Assembly (NCBI RefSeq): GCF_030253575.1
Contig: NC_080559.1
Coordinates: forward strand, 6,284,501-6,348,500
Reading direction: 5' to 3'
Source of the DNA: Rhododendron vialii
Taxonomy: Eukaryota > Streptophyta > Magnoliopsida > Ericales > Ericaceae
DNA length: 64,000 nucleotides
Shown here: one piece after another, positions 1 to 14,000 of the stretch
How positions within the stretch are numbered: the stretch's first letter is position 1
How the letters are laid out: every line of letters begins with the position of its first letter
Notes under the pieces: model-generated
Databases searched by the model: none
What the model was told of the DNA's origin: nothing
What the model saw: the letters and a program-made list of their open reading frames with translations, nothing else
Program-made: the position numbers and the translations under genes

Positions 1-2064
1 GCCCCTGCCTCTGCCCTTCCCTTGCTCCTGCTCCCGCTCCATGCAATTAAGTGGTGGAGTGTGTATTCTCATTTGGAGTGGTGGAGCTAGAGTCAAAAAA
101 AGGGGAGGAAGGTGTGGCTTTTCATTCCATTATTAATCTTGTGAATTGTTGAACATCTAGCCATCTAGGGTAACAAGAATCACTCAAGTTTTGGTGCTAT
201 AGAGATTGCATTATTTTGGCTTAACATACACTCATAAGCCTTTTGTATAGTTGGAAATTGGGAGTTACTAACCCTACTCTTGACCATATATTTATTTTAT
301 GGGGCTTTACTATTCAGATGGAGTTAGTAGCGTGTTTCTTCCTTATACCTGTGTTGTTAAAATTTGTATTTATTCCAGCTCATTAGTAGTCTCTACACTG
401 TCTTTTGTTGAAATATGTATTTATTCCAAAAAGTTTTGCTCACTAGTAGTCTCTAGCATCTCACTGATAGAAATGAACTCATATATGACAGGGCTATTGT
501 AATTTCCTCCCTGAAGAAAAGTTGCTGCAAGCAGTAGAAATTGGGCAGGTTGTTTATCTAAGTATGTTGTCTATTTACCATTGCGGGTTGTTTTTATTTG
601 GAGCCAAGTGATGTAGGTTTTTTTTTGTTTACTTATTCATCTGGATTCTTAAATTGCTTGACAAGGCATGTCTTTTGAACCGTTAGAATTTTGTTCATGC
701 AAATTAAACAAGTACACTCCCAGAAACATTTGGCTGATCTCTTGTTTACCTGTACTCGGTGTGCAGCTTTATTCTGAACTCGAGTATAAGCGAAAAAAGT
801 GCGCGGCGAGGTGCGTGCCTTAATGAAGCTACCCACATTGGCAAAAATAGTAGAATATACTTCATCAAGTGACCAATCCACCCAATAACATCAAATGTGA
901 CATCAGTAACATCGTTAAAATCAACTTATATCCTAAGACAAGTACTGTACTTTGCTGTGTGCTAGGCATGGGGAAGGTTGTGGTGAGTGGTCCTCGCTGG
1001 AGACATGATTGCCGCATGGTTGGATGGGTCAAGGTATTAGGAGAGGATGTGGTGAGTTTTCTAGACATATTAGTATGAAGGTGGGGGTAGGGAGGAGGGT
1101 GAAATTGTGGGAGCATATTTGATGCAGAGATGTTAGGTTGTGAGAAGGCTTATCCTTCTATATTTCAATTGGCAGTGGATTGGGGAGGCAGCGGTGGTAA
1201 GCTAGCTCAAATTGGAAGGGAATATGGTGCGGTGGGATATCTCAAATTTCCCTATGATTTTATTTATGACCTACAGGAAACAGAATAGAAGGATAAATTT
1301 GTTAAGATATGCACTCTCACCAACTAATTAACATTTTTTTCATTGGTTTTGACAAAGTATGTTGTAGTGAGAGTTTTTGTGTTTTCCAAGTGCTTCTGGC
1401 TGCCAAAGGTTCCTTTCAGATCCCCAAGTCATTGTTTGACCTGAGAGGCGGAGACCACCCTAGGAATTTCCGTTTGTGGTCTCTTGTTAATTAATTTTTC
1501 ATCACTTTACTTGGATTTATGATTATATATTTTCCCTTTCTGAATTGGAGAATGATGGATCGATTCGGCGTGCTTTGCATGTTTTATGATAAGTTTCATG
1601 TGCATGCACGTGAATAAAACATCCCTCTAAAGATATTCTTCTACAGTGATACTTTTTTGTTGCACACTAAATGCTAAATACGCTGATTTCATTGGGAAAA
1701 AAAAAACATTTCGTAAAGATCTTGCTGTGAAGTTTATTTCATGAAAATGAATTGGTCAATCATTTTATCAATTTCCTCCTTTGAAGGAAAAATATTAATG
1801 ACTGCATACAATTCTTTGGAATTTATGTCATTTCCTGCATTTTTTCGTTCATCTCTAAGTGTTAGGACTTCAAATTCTGAAGAATTGTATACTCCAAATC
1901 AGAAAAGAATTCCACTAACGAGAATTATGACTGGCTCTACAAGAGGTGAAAGCACTTAGTTGTTCCTGGCTTTCTATTTTGATCTGAAATAACTGCAATA
2001 TTCATGAAAAAATGCCAACAAACCTACATAAATGTGTTATCTTTTGTCTTTCAACAATCACCAG
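1..2064. other. Left flank of PNPase exons, probably intron
   Basis: No exon of the first RNase PH core of PNPase could be found here, although the first visible exon at 2065 starts in mid-protein after a clear acceptor (ccag at 2061-2064). The simplest reading is that this is part of a long intron and that the 5' exons lie left of the window. An open stretch at about 1390-1494 reads like protein (residues GSFQIPKSLFDLRGG then a stop), but I do not recognise it and it cannot be joined to PNPase. The first 40 bases are pyrimidine-rich. Nothing else is seen. Confidence 0.5.
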
Positions 2065-5000
2065 GATGTGGTACGAGGTATATGCACTGAGGTGGAGTCA
2101 TTGGTAAAGAGGTGTGGGAAACCAAAAATGCTTGATGCAATAAAATTGCCACCTCCTGAGCTATATAGGCATGTTGAGGTATGTTTCTGCCTTCCCTTAC
2201 ATTGGAACATATTAGTAAATCTTTGTTTTTGCTTTAATTTCTTGAAAATTCAATCAGTTGGATGTACTTTTGGATTGCATTTGTTGTGATGAATTTACTA
2301 CATATGTGGGATGAGGTTTCATGGTGTGTATTGTGTGTCGTTTGCAGATGATATTGTCTTAGTGGATGAAACTAAGGGACGTGTTAATGCTAAATTAGAT
2401 TAAAAATTAAGTAATTATGGAAGCACTAGCAAAAATGAACTAAAGATTCAAAATCATGAGATACCTAAAAGTGAAAGTTTTTGGTTATTCACAATTCACC
2501 ATGATAGCGAGATTACAGCTGATGTTCACCATCTCCCTTTTGGAAAGAAAACCCCACTTTGAATGTCCCATGGACTAGAAGATAGTGGGTATGTAAAGTT
2601 GCTGGTGTGGTACCTAACTGGGCAATTGGGGCGGTTGTCTTTCACTGTGGGCCATGATCAATGGTTCATCCCTGTGCTGGTTAGATGTGCTCAATGCTTG
2701 GTTCCTCCTCCTAGGCAGTCAACCTTAGCTTGGATTCCGCTTGAGCAGGCAATAGATCCTGTGTTTGAACCTTCCTCCTGATAATTAAAATATATGCACG
2801 ATTTAACCTGCTTATGGTGGAGAGTCTCGCTACACGTGAGGTGGCATGTTGAAAATACGTAAGTTACCCCTTTCTTTAACAGCTTTTAGAGGAGTTGATA
2901 ATTAACAATCTAATGGAGACCTATAATCATCCTTTTAATAACCCTTTTAATAACGAGCTCTTTACAATGGTTCTCAATATGCAGGAAATTGCTGGTGATG
3001 AGTTGGTCAAAGTGCTTCAAATTAAGAAGAAAATACCAAGAAGAAAGGCACTTTCATCCTTGGAAGAGAAGGTTTTGAGTATACTTACAGAAATAGGTTA
3101 TGTGAGTAAGGATGAGGCTTTTGGTGCTAGTGAGAGAATACCAGACTTGCTTGATGATGAGGACGAGGATGAGGAAGTTGTCGTGGATGGTGAAGTCGAT
3201 GAAGGTGATGTTCACATAAAGCCAGTTACACGAAAACCTACTCCCTTGGTAAATTTTAACTTTTTATCATCACGCGATTGCACTATAAGTTGTCTCGTCT
3301 CCTTATTTTGAGGTGTTCATGTTTGTGAATCTTTTTGGTACATGAGTTTATTTGTCTTGGAGTGTTTAGATTATAAGTGTTAAAGCATCCAACTCATGAC
3401 CAATTGGCAATGAGTGGAGAGCCCGCCCAGGCTCATATACTAGTTTTGGAGGAAATAATTAACCGATGTGGGACAAACTCCAACACTCCCCCGTACGTGC
3501 GACCCCCGACTCAAACGTGTAGAGGTAAATAAACAATCCGTAAACATGGATCACAACAAACAATAGTGCACTTATGGCTCAAACAAAGGGGAACAAATTC
3601 TCCGAAACCCTAGTTCTGATACCATTTTAAAGCATCCAACTCAAGACCAATTGGCAATAAGTGGAGAGACCACCGAGGATGATATACTAGTTTTGGAGTA
3701 GATAATTAATTGATGTGGGACAAACTCCAACATTAAGGTATCCAAGGAAGTATTTAACTGGAAAAGTAGTTGCAAAATTCTTTGTTTCCTTTTCCCTCGT
3801 AAATGTGCAGTCATTCACGACTTCCCACGAAAGTATTAGACACTTGTGCCGTTAAATTGTTTCACAACATTTCCGTTGTTAGTAGGGTGCAAGTCTGGCT
3901 ATTGTAGCTTCTTTCAACTCCTTTTTGAGGGAATTGGGTGGGCATGGGGGGTTCACTTGGGTGTGAGAAGAGAATGTATCTCATTTGTGACATTTGTGTG
4001 ACTCCTTTAACATGATCTATCAGTCTTCAACTTGTGTTGTAGTAGCAAAAGAAAAATTAGTTGTGATCATTGCAATTTTGGTTGAAAAAAAAAAAAACAA
4101 GAATCATTGCAATTAAATTTACAGCCCTGCTATGAGCAGAGACAATTTGCAGAGAACCACGCAGAGAAAAATGCATTTGGTCCCATTTTGGGTCCCGAAA
4201 AAATCTAGAAAAATATCCATAAATATTTGAATATTATTTTATAGAGTCCTGTAAAAAATCAGCTCCAGCGGATATCGGTAAGTATTACTTTTGGATTCGT
4301 AGGGGCGAACTGAGCAGTTTCGCCCCTACGAATCCAAAAGTAATACTTACCGATATCCGCTGTAGTTCGCCCTTACGAATCCAAAAGTAATACTTACCGA
4401 TATCCGCTGGAGCTGATTTTTACAGGGCCCTATAAAATAATATTTAAAAATTTATGGATATTTTTCTAGATTTTTTCGGGACCAGAAATGGGGCCAAACG
4501 TGTTTTTCTCTGCGTGGTTCTGTGCAAATCGTCTCTGCTGTTAGAATTTTTGTTAAATTTAACATCCTGACTCCTGAGGCAGGCGATGGGGCAGTGTCTT
4601 GGCTTCCAATCATACCAAGAAAAGGCTAATGGTCACTAATTCAAAGTAGAGTTGGGTGAAACAATTACCATTTGAAGTTCATAAATTGATGAAAAGTTTT
4701 CATTCTAAACTTCCTTTGTTTATTATTGGAGCTGGAGACTCAATTTGGTAAATGAAGACATTTATTGAGTAAATAGGTCAAAATTGTTTGAGAAGGCAGC
4801 CCAACTTACTGAAATAGTTCCTATGCCATATTCCTTAAAACACAAAATAATTCATTTTGTAAGGAAATTACTATGATATTCATCATACACATGGGCATGC
4901 AGTCCTGGATTGGAAAATATTTGGGTGTGGCTGCCTCTTACTGATGAAGGGCTTAGATACAGGCGCAAGTTACTTGCATTGGCTACACAAATACTTTCTA

Positions 5001-8000
5001 GGGCCGTATAGCTCTATTGAAGCCCACATCTTCTATTCGGTCTCTAGCACCACTTTCTCGTTACCGACCTGTCCTCTTTCTTTAAAGCCTTTACGTTCAT
5101 TAATGTGATGACTGAAATAAGAGTTTCAATCCAAGTATTTCTATGGGTAGAAAGAAGGTCATTAGTTGTAGTATGTTGGAAAAAGCTCCAGTGAGTCTTC
5201 TTTTCACTTTAGTTGTCAAAACCCAGATTCAAGAAGCCATTTACAGTACTGAATGATTGCAGTCTTTCGAGATTTTGATAACCTTGACAAATATGCTCCT
5301 GTCATTGGAATTCTTTAGTTGAACTTATGCTATGGTTCACTTTTCCTTCTAGGCTATATGCTAAGTTTAGACCATGGTGGTAAATGTGGACCACAAGTCA
5401 TCTAATGCAGTTATTTTTGCGTATAAGTAAAAAATGTTTTAATTTCGATTTCACCAATGGCCGGTCTTTAACAGTATCTGGGGTTCTTTGCAGAGCGATT
5501 AAACATTCGTGCACACAGATATATTGTTAGCTGTTTTTTGTTTTCTGGACAAAACTTGGTCGAATCACATATCGTCCATCTATATTCATGTGTGTACATT
5601 TCCAAATGATTGGTTGGTTTATGGATAAGCTTCGTATTGTTGATCTGCCAGACAGTTTGTTCCAATTGGGTTGAGTAAATATTTTTCTATAATTTTGTGT
5701 TTCTGATTTGATGACCTAATGGATTGTGGTTCGCATTCTCAGCTATCTCATTGGTGATATGATTTAGAAATCACGAGTCTGACGCTTTAACACCTCGCTT
5801 ATTTTCCTACTCCAGCTATTCTCTGAGGTTGACGTGAAACTGGTGTTCAAAGATGTTACATCCAAATTCCTTCGCAAACGTATTGTGGAGGTATGGAAGC
5901 TTCAATTCTCAGTTATTTACCATACAAAAATGCTTGCTTCTTGACTTTTTAAACATCACAGTTAACACGTCCAAGTTTTCTCATAGTATATGAAATTTAA
6001 TAGGAAAGTTCCCCTACTAATGCCATGATAAGGTTTAAGCCTATTGGGTTGAATTTTATAATGATGGAGTGTTGTGCATATGGGTTCCACATTTCTGAAC
6101 GGTTAGTCATTGTTTGCCAAGTTAGGGTTTTCCAAAACTAATTGTATTGTTAAAGATTTGGGTGATAAAAGAAAATGGATATCCAAACTATCTCTGTCTT
6201 ATGTTTACTGGGCGACTGTATGTTGGTATTCATTGTTTACGACTGTGTTGATATTCTTCCACAGATATCTGGGCCATAAAAATTACATTAAAATACTGGT
6301 GGCCCAGTTTTTGGAGTTGTATTAAAAAAAGTAGTAAATGAAAGTATAATCACTTACCGTATCCTCGCACCTGTGTCCAAATCTAGATCCATATCCGCGT
6401 ATCCTGTATTTTTCAAGTTGAGGTGTCCAACGCCTACATTCACACCCGAGTCCGAGCAACATAGCATTACAGTACTTTATTTAGTATTTGGAGACTTACT
6501 ACACTAGCTAGGAGCCTAGGACAGAGATCTCTAAAGAGGAAACTACACTTTCGTATTGTAAACCTGAGAGTTAATAAGATCCTCATTGAAACTCAATTAA
6601 ATAGTTGGGTTAAAAAACAACACACATGGGATACCCTACACCCCGTATCTAGAAATGTCTCTAATTACCATGTACTTATGAAATACTAGAAAACACTCTA
6701 GAAAATGACCAGAGTAATGCATAATGACTACTATACAAAACTTCAAAAAAAAGAGAAAAGATTACGCATGATTCTTATTGGTCCCAAGTGGTTCAGCTTG
6801 ATACTGAGCAATTTGCAAACTTGAGTTTTTTTAAAAAGAAAAATTCTACTCTTCCACAATTTTTAATGGTTTCCCAACTATCTAAAATTGCTTCATTAGT
6901 TTGATTAGTCATCTAAGCATGTTCGCTAAGATATCCAAAGTGAAATGGGTAGGATCTTGCTTTAAGGTGTGTCAGCCTGAAAGAACCTTTATGATATGAT
7001 GCATGCATAATGTTTCTTTTATTTTCTCTTGTTCTTTGGTTTCTCAGGGAGGGAAAAGAAGTGATGGGCGAAACCCTTTTGAGATACGCTTGATTAACTC
7101 ACAATGTGGATTACTTCCTAGAGCACATGGCAGTGCTCTCTTCACACGTGGGGAAACTCAGGTTCATTCCTGGTCGTTTATTGTGAAAAAAAATCAAATA
7201 GGAGATCAGTTGGTTGGCTGTGTATTCCTCCCTTGCATGGTGGTCATTTGTAGTGCTTTGTCCACAATTTTCAATTATGGACTTATTCCAAATAATGTAC
7301 TTTTTCCAACTACAGTGTATTTATGGCTGAGCTAGTCCCGTGAGTTTTGAGGGAGGGTTTTGCAAATTCATTTGTGCAGATACATTCCCTTTCATCTACT
7401 CTCGTAATCAACTGTGATTTCTCTATCATGTTGTGTGGCGACATCAACACATTTGAGCATGCATTCTTGAACATTTGCAAGCTGCGAATATCATTCGACC
7501 ATCTAAGTGACTGTCTTTCCCTCCTGGGTTACTCTAGTATTTGTTTGGGGCTTATATTGTTTTCCTTTTACATGTTTTAAAAAGGATCACTTCAACATCC
7601 TCCATTGGACCATAGGTTACCTTCCTCCAATATTCATACGTTTTGATTGCAAAAGTTATGCTATACCAGGCTACCTGGACATGTTTTTATCTTCAGTTTA
7701 GGCATTCTTTGGTCTCATGATAAGCACAGGGCTCTACTTTAGTCCCATCAGCAATTGTCGTTTTCCTTCAGTGCCCATAAGGTTTGTGGTATCGGATACA
7801 TCGTTTTTTCCCAATAAATAGGTAATCTGTCGAAGATATTTATCTTCGCGGAATGTGCATCCTTGATGCTGACTTGATCTCTTTTAGGGATAATGCCCAA
7901 AAGCAAGTTAGATGACCCAAATGAAGACATGCACCCATGTGTTGTTTTGGCTTTAGGCTTGTTATTCAGCTTAATGTCCATGAATGCAAGTTGAGCTATT

Positions 8001-11000
8001 TTGAAATAGTGTTGACTATTTCCTTCTTTGTTCTTTTGTAATTGTGTTTTACAGGCGCTTGCAGTTGTTACGCTAGGGGATAAATATATGGCACAAAGAA
8101 TAGACAACCTTGAAGGTGCAGATGAATATAAGAGATTCTATCTTCAGGTATCTCCCCCATGTGTTAAACGGAAAGTAGGACTTGCCGTTGGAAATGTGTC
8201 TCTACTTGAGTGTGGTCTCTTAGCTCTTTCATGATCTTCTCATGCAAGTCTTTTTTCGATGAAATCATTGGTAATTTGAATGTTTCTCCTTTTCTTCACC
8301 ATAAAAGTATTTCTTCAACTGATTGTGCATCGTAAAAGTAGAATATTTATTTGGTTTTTTGCTTCCGTTCTTTCACGGCTTCCAGTTCTCTCACTTTTTT
8401 ATGTCCTGAAATTGCTGGGCAGTTTCTGATTTTTATATTGACTTCAACTTGCTTTACTCGTACTTATTTTCTTTTGGTTGACTTCTTGTCTTCCCTTTTT
8501 TTATACCTTCTGAACTTTCTCAGAGTAACTTATATTATTGTTGTCCATAAATGACTACTAGAGTGGTATCATTATTATGTAGCTTCAATATTAGTTGCTT
8601 CGGTAGCTTTCAGAAATTACCTAATTGCTTGAGCTACTCTTGGTTTAATGTTTCAGTACACGTTTCCTCCATCCTCTGTGGGGGAAGTTGGGCGAATGGG
8701 AGCACCCAGTAGAAGAGAAATTGGCCATGGAAGGCTTGCAGAGAGATCTCTTGAACGTATTTTACCTTCTGATGATAATTTCCCTTACACCATACGTGTT
8801 GAAAGTACCATCACTGAGAGCAATGGCTCTTCAAGGTGGGAAGGTTATGCTTTATGAATAGAGATGTAAAGGAATCCATTTGCTTTATGCTTGTGAACAT
8901 GATGCAAAACTTAATTGTTTGTCGCTTTGCATGCAATACTGTCTTTCCTCTCATCCTGTATTTAAATTACTTTTCCAATCTCTACATTTGGTACTACTTA
9001 AAATTGTGAACTCATTAGAAAACTAAGATATAGTTGTCATGATCATTGTTACCTTTTTTCTTTCAATATTTTTTCTCTGAAGAACAGCTCTAGTCATTTA
9101 TATCTCGCCTTATGCATGTTAACGTCAAGTAGTATGATGTTTCAGTATGGCCTCTGTTTGTGGGGGATGCTTGGCCTTGCAAGACGCTGGTGTCCCATTG
9201 AGGTGTTCTATTGCTGGTATAGCAATGGGTATGGTTTTAGACACTGAGGAATTTGGGGGAGATGGAACCCCACTTATCCTTTCTGACATAACTGGATCTG
9301 AAGATGCATCCGGAGACATGGATTTTAAGGTACTTAATTATAAATTTCTGTTGCAGTTAGGGTTACAGTGTGCTTGGTTGGTTTTCAATTCACCTTGGGA
9401 TAATGTAAGGTGGTTAGAACAAAAAAACTTGCGGACCATACATGAAGAAGTATGCCTTAATGCAGAATCGGACGTCATTGAAAATACTTGATCATTGATG
9501 TGATCTAATGCTGCAGGTTGCTGGAAATGAAGATGGTATAACCGCATTTCAGATGGACATAAAGGTTATTTATCACGATCAGTTTCATTTGTTTGCGTTC
9601 CTTAAGATAGTGAGGGTTTGCATGCTCATCTTGTCTTTCTTGAGGACAGCATACTGCTTTGTTTGTTGGCCTTTGACCAGCTATTTTGGATCATTTTCTT
9701 AATCCATATTAAATTTTGAAGTTTTTTTAAAGGCGGTATGCTCTTTTGAGTTTCTTGGCCATTTGTCCCAAAATCAACTTCTCATAGCACATTGTTGAAT
9801 GGCAGGTAGGAGGAATTACTTTACCAATCATGAAACAGGCACTCCTACAAGCCAAAAATGGCCGAAAGCACATTCTTGGTTAGTACATCACTACTATAAC
9901 CTATGTCTGCATTAAAAGGAGAGTATCCTTGTTTGTTGAACAGTGCTGAAATAGTGGTATTGAAAGAATTAGAAATGGTTTGCAATTTTCCCATTTTAGC
10001 AAAATAGCCACCTTAAGCTCTTTTCGCAGAACTTAGGAATTCACAGTCACATCACTTGTGTCCAAACGGGGAGAAAGGACGAATCACTTGTCAATCAGTA
10101 GTCAAAGTAAAATACCAAGGGAACAATGGGAAACAGAGTGCCGTTACAAAAGCTATCTTGATGAATCAATGCTCATTGATGAGAGGGAAACATTGAGATG
10201 AAACTGTACCCTTAGTTTACCATTTGATCTTTTAAAGGCTCAAACGGTAAGAAGGCTGAAAAGGATATCCTTGATGAAAACTAAAGATGATCGTAGCATT
10301 CATTGAATGTGGTAGTCCAAAACTGTTCATCCTCCATGAATCATGCATGAAGCGTGTGGTGGCTTACAAGGACTTTGTTTGTTTTGATGTGGGATGTAAG
10401 CAATTTGTTGCACATATGGGATGACAATGTCTCATTCCAAATCTGTCAGCACATTGTAAGCACTTGCCACTGTTACTGCTCCCCTAAAGTCGGCCACGAC
10501 AGTTGAGTGCCTTATGGCCAACTTGCATGCATACCTACTCCGTGGTCAACATTTGAGTATCTATGGAGGGTCCCATTGGAATTGCATCCGGCAGGCAGCA
10601 ACCCAGTCGAGAAAGACCCCACTAAGATAAGGGAGGGAAGGGATTAACTTTCCTAATGCGAGCAACTGACAGGTCAAATCGAATGGTTATCCGGTGTTCA
10701 GGCGAAAGAATCTTGTTCGAGAATCTATGGCACTGCCTGACTTGAAGAGCATATTAACTGAAACACATAAGCCACTCACGTCAAGCTATATAAGGGCTGC
10801 CTGCAGGCTGCAGTGGCACTCTGTTGAGTAAATATGGTTCACTTTACCGTTAGATATTGTTGGGTGGGGCGGCAAGTCAGGCAGATTGTACTTGACAACC
10901 TGAGATTCTTTTTTTTCCAGTGGGATAGGTGATGTTTCTTTGTCCATGTGCCAGGTTTGGGGTGCTTTTGTCCAACCCGAGTTACATTTAGATACTATAA

Positions 11001-14000
11001 ATTGTCCCAAAGGCTCAACTGTTAGGAAATCAGTACAACGACCTATCAAGCTATCCAAACACCTTCCCTCGCATGAAACTCCATCTTGTACGTGAGCATG
11101 AGAACATTGTAAATAGATAGAAGAATGCAAATGGGGAACAAATGCAAACAGAGACTTGGGGCATTGGGCCCAGAATTTGAATGAACGTAAATGTTACCCC
11201 CTCCATCCCAATTTATTTTTCTGTTATTTCACCTTTTTATGTCCCAAATTACTGAATTAGTTTTGAAAAGCCAAAAGCCAAAAGCCAAAATCCTATGAGA
11301 TTTTCTTTGTGCCCTTCTCTCTTGAATTGAAGTTACTAGTCCAACTTAAATTCAAGGGCATTTTGAAGAGTTGAAGTTTGTAGAATGTGATGCTAAGAGT
11401 ATCATTAATAAGCTGGATTCTCAAAACTGTATGAACAAAGTGGGATGGAGAGAGTAGCGTTTTATTCTTTTTATGTAGAAATTTCAGTAGTGTAGGTAGA
11501 AAATTATAAAAGCATACTATATTCGTATATGTGTTACCTAGAATATTGGTTTCCGAGTTGTGTTGTAGTTGTTCTAATTGTTTGTAAAGGTCAGTAGTTT
11601 ATTATTTGTGCAAAATATGTACTATTTACTTTAAGAATTACTTGAATATGCATGATTTTTTGCCAAAGGATAAGTGAGTTGTGAAAGCAATCAGTACTTT
11701 TGAACAATTATACTGTTATGCCTTTCTATGTAACTTTACCCAATACAAGTACTTCGGTTGGAGCATGCTAACAAAATATAGCTTATGTGGAGGGAAAAAG
11801 AAAAGGAGGATGAAGTAGTAACTTCATTACTCATTACAAAATATAAGTACATTTTGCTTTGACGAAAAAGAGGATCAAGATGGGATTATGTCTGAAGGGG
11901 CAATTGTATATATTCGGTGTGGATAAGAAATTAGTAGAAAACTTGAATGTGTCTGCTAACTGCTAAGTTACTAATATTCCCAAAAGCTTAAGCTTTTAGT
12001 AAATGTAGCCAACAATGACATCAAGCTATTCAACACCCTCTTCATATGCAATCCCGTCTTGGACATGGAGATGTAAATACCCCCATTTGAGTGAAATACA
12101 ATACGAAGGGGAAAAACAGATTGTAATCAGAGAACAAATGTAAACGAAGAGACTTGAAATCAAGGCCTCTCCCAGCCTGAGCTTTGATACCATGTTGAAT
12201 TATCAATTGTCCCAAAAGCTTAAACTACTAGGAAATGAGTCCAACAATGTATATCAAGCTATTCAACATGCGCGAGGCAAAAGTACTTGGACTTATTTTC
12301 TTTTCCTTTATCTGGGGATGCAATGTACTATAACTTAGGGTTGTCAACAGGGTTTTGGTTTCAGCACTAACCTGCTAGAGCCACCCGAATGACCATTTTG
12401 GATTTGCAGAAATCATCGTCTGATTTGTCAAAATCAATCCCATGTTCCCATCATACCATGGTGGTCTGTTTCGATCGAGACTCAAGTGTAAGTGATAAGC
12501 ACACATGCATACCTGTTGTTTTCTCAACTCATCTGATCTGGACCCAAGGAGCACCAAATCAAAGTAGATTACCCTGTCCAAAGCTATCGCCCAGATCTAC
12601 GCCCTTTAGGTAAACTTGAAAGGAGAAAGTTAGTTGCATTCGTTGTTTTAATGTGTTATATTTCAATATGTTAGTCTTGTTTGGTTGGTTTGGTGTATTT
12701 ATTGTACAAGCCGCAAACAAAATATTAATACAGTGAGTTGATTTTAAAACCCAAGCAATCCATATAGTACTTTGAAACCAACAAAAGAATTCTATCGGGC
12801 AAGGTTTGTTATATTGGTGATTCGGGTTTTTGCTCACCTCCTCTATTTATAATATCAAGGTAGAATTGGGGGCTAAATACAACTTTGGGGTACAGGCTAT
12901 GTGAGGTTTAGGCTAATCTCAGTGGTGGAAGTTTCTTATATTTTGGATTGATGATTAGAGGGTCTCCTTTTCTTGGTCACTTTCTTGCATTTTACTACAC
13001 ATCTGATATTTGTTCTTTTGCCATTCTGTTAAAGGATTTCGTTTTGAAATTTTTCCGATCTATGTTGATAGGATCTATGTTGATAGCTTTCTGCTCTAGC
13101 TTTTAACGCACCCAAACGATCTTGTATATACATACTCTAAACTATTTGATGCTCTCCGTGAAACTTCTTAACTTGTCAATTGTGTGTAATATGAGGCATC
13201 ATGGAATGAAGGACGATTAAGATCTCATTTTAGTTTGAGGAATCATAGATCTGTTTTAAAACATTCAGGGTGAATTTTCTTACTTATCCATTCTTTTAAT
13301 GAAATCCAGGTGAGATGGCAAAATGCTCACCTCCTCCTTCGAAAAGGCTTTCCGTTTATGCTCCTTTGATTCATGTTATGAAGGTTTGTTAGTCCTCCAG
13401 ATATGCACTCAATGTATTACATGTTGCGTTTATTATTGTTGCTTTTTGCTTTACATTGCTAATTTATAGGTTAAACCAGAGAAAGTCAACCTTATTATTG
13501 GTTCTGGTGGAAAGAAGGTGAAAAGTATTATCGAAGAAACTGGAGTAGAGGGCATTGACACACAAGATGATGGAACAGTAAGTTAAATTGAGGACCTCAT
13601 CTTCAATTTTTTTTGTTTGGTGCGAATCTTGTGATTGTTTCAGTATTGTGATGGTTCACATCTGTGGGTTTTGCAGATCAAGATTACTGCAAAGGACCTT
13701 TCAAGTATAGAGAGATCTAAATCCATTATCAAGAGTTTGACAATGGTTCCAACTGTTGGTGATATCTATAGGTTCCCTCCTCCACATTTTCTCCACTTTC
13801 CTTGTCTTATGCACATAAATATCTAGCCTAAAACAGGTTGGTTGGAATGGCCCTCGCAGAAAGTGCATGTTTCGCCCTCTGTCCCGTATTATTGGTCCAG
13901 GTTTCTCAAAATGTATGCCCATTTTAAAAAGTAGATGCAAAATATTTACAACATTCCCAAGCTACCCAGTACAAAAAGCTGTTACTGTATTTGATTCAAA

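Noticed and set aside
1309..1494. Possible upstream PNPase exon
   Set aside because: The peptide does not match PNPase, and it ends in a stop before the next confirmed exon.
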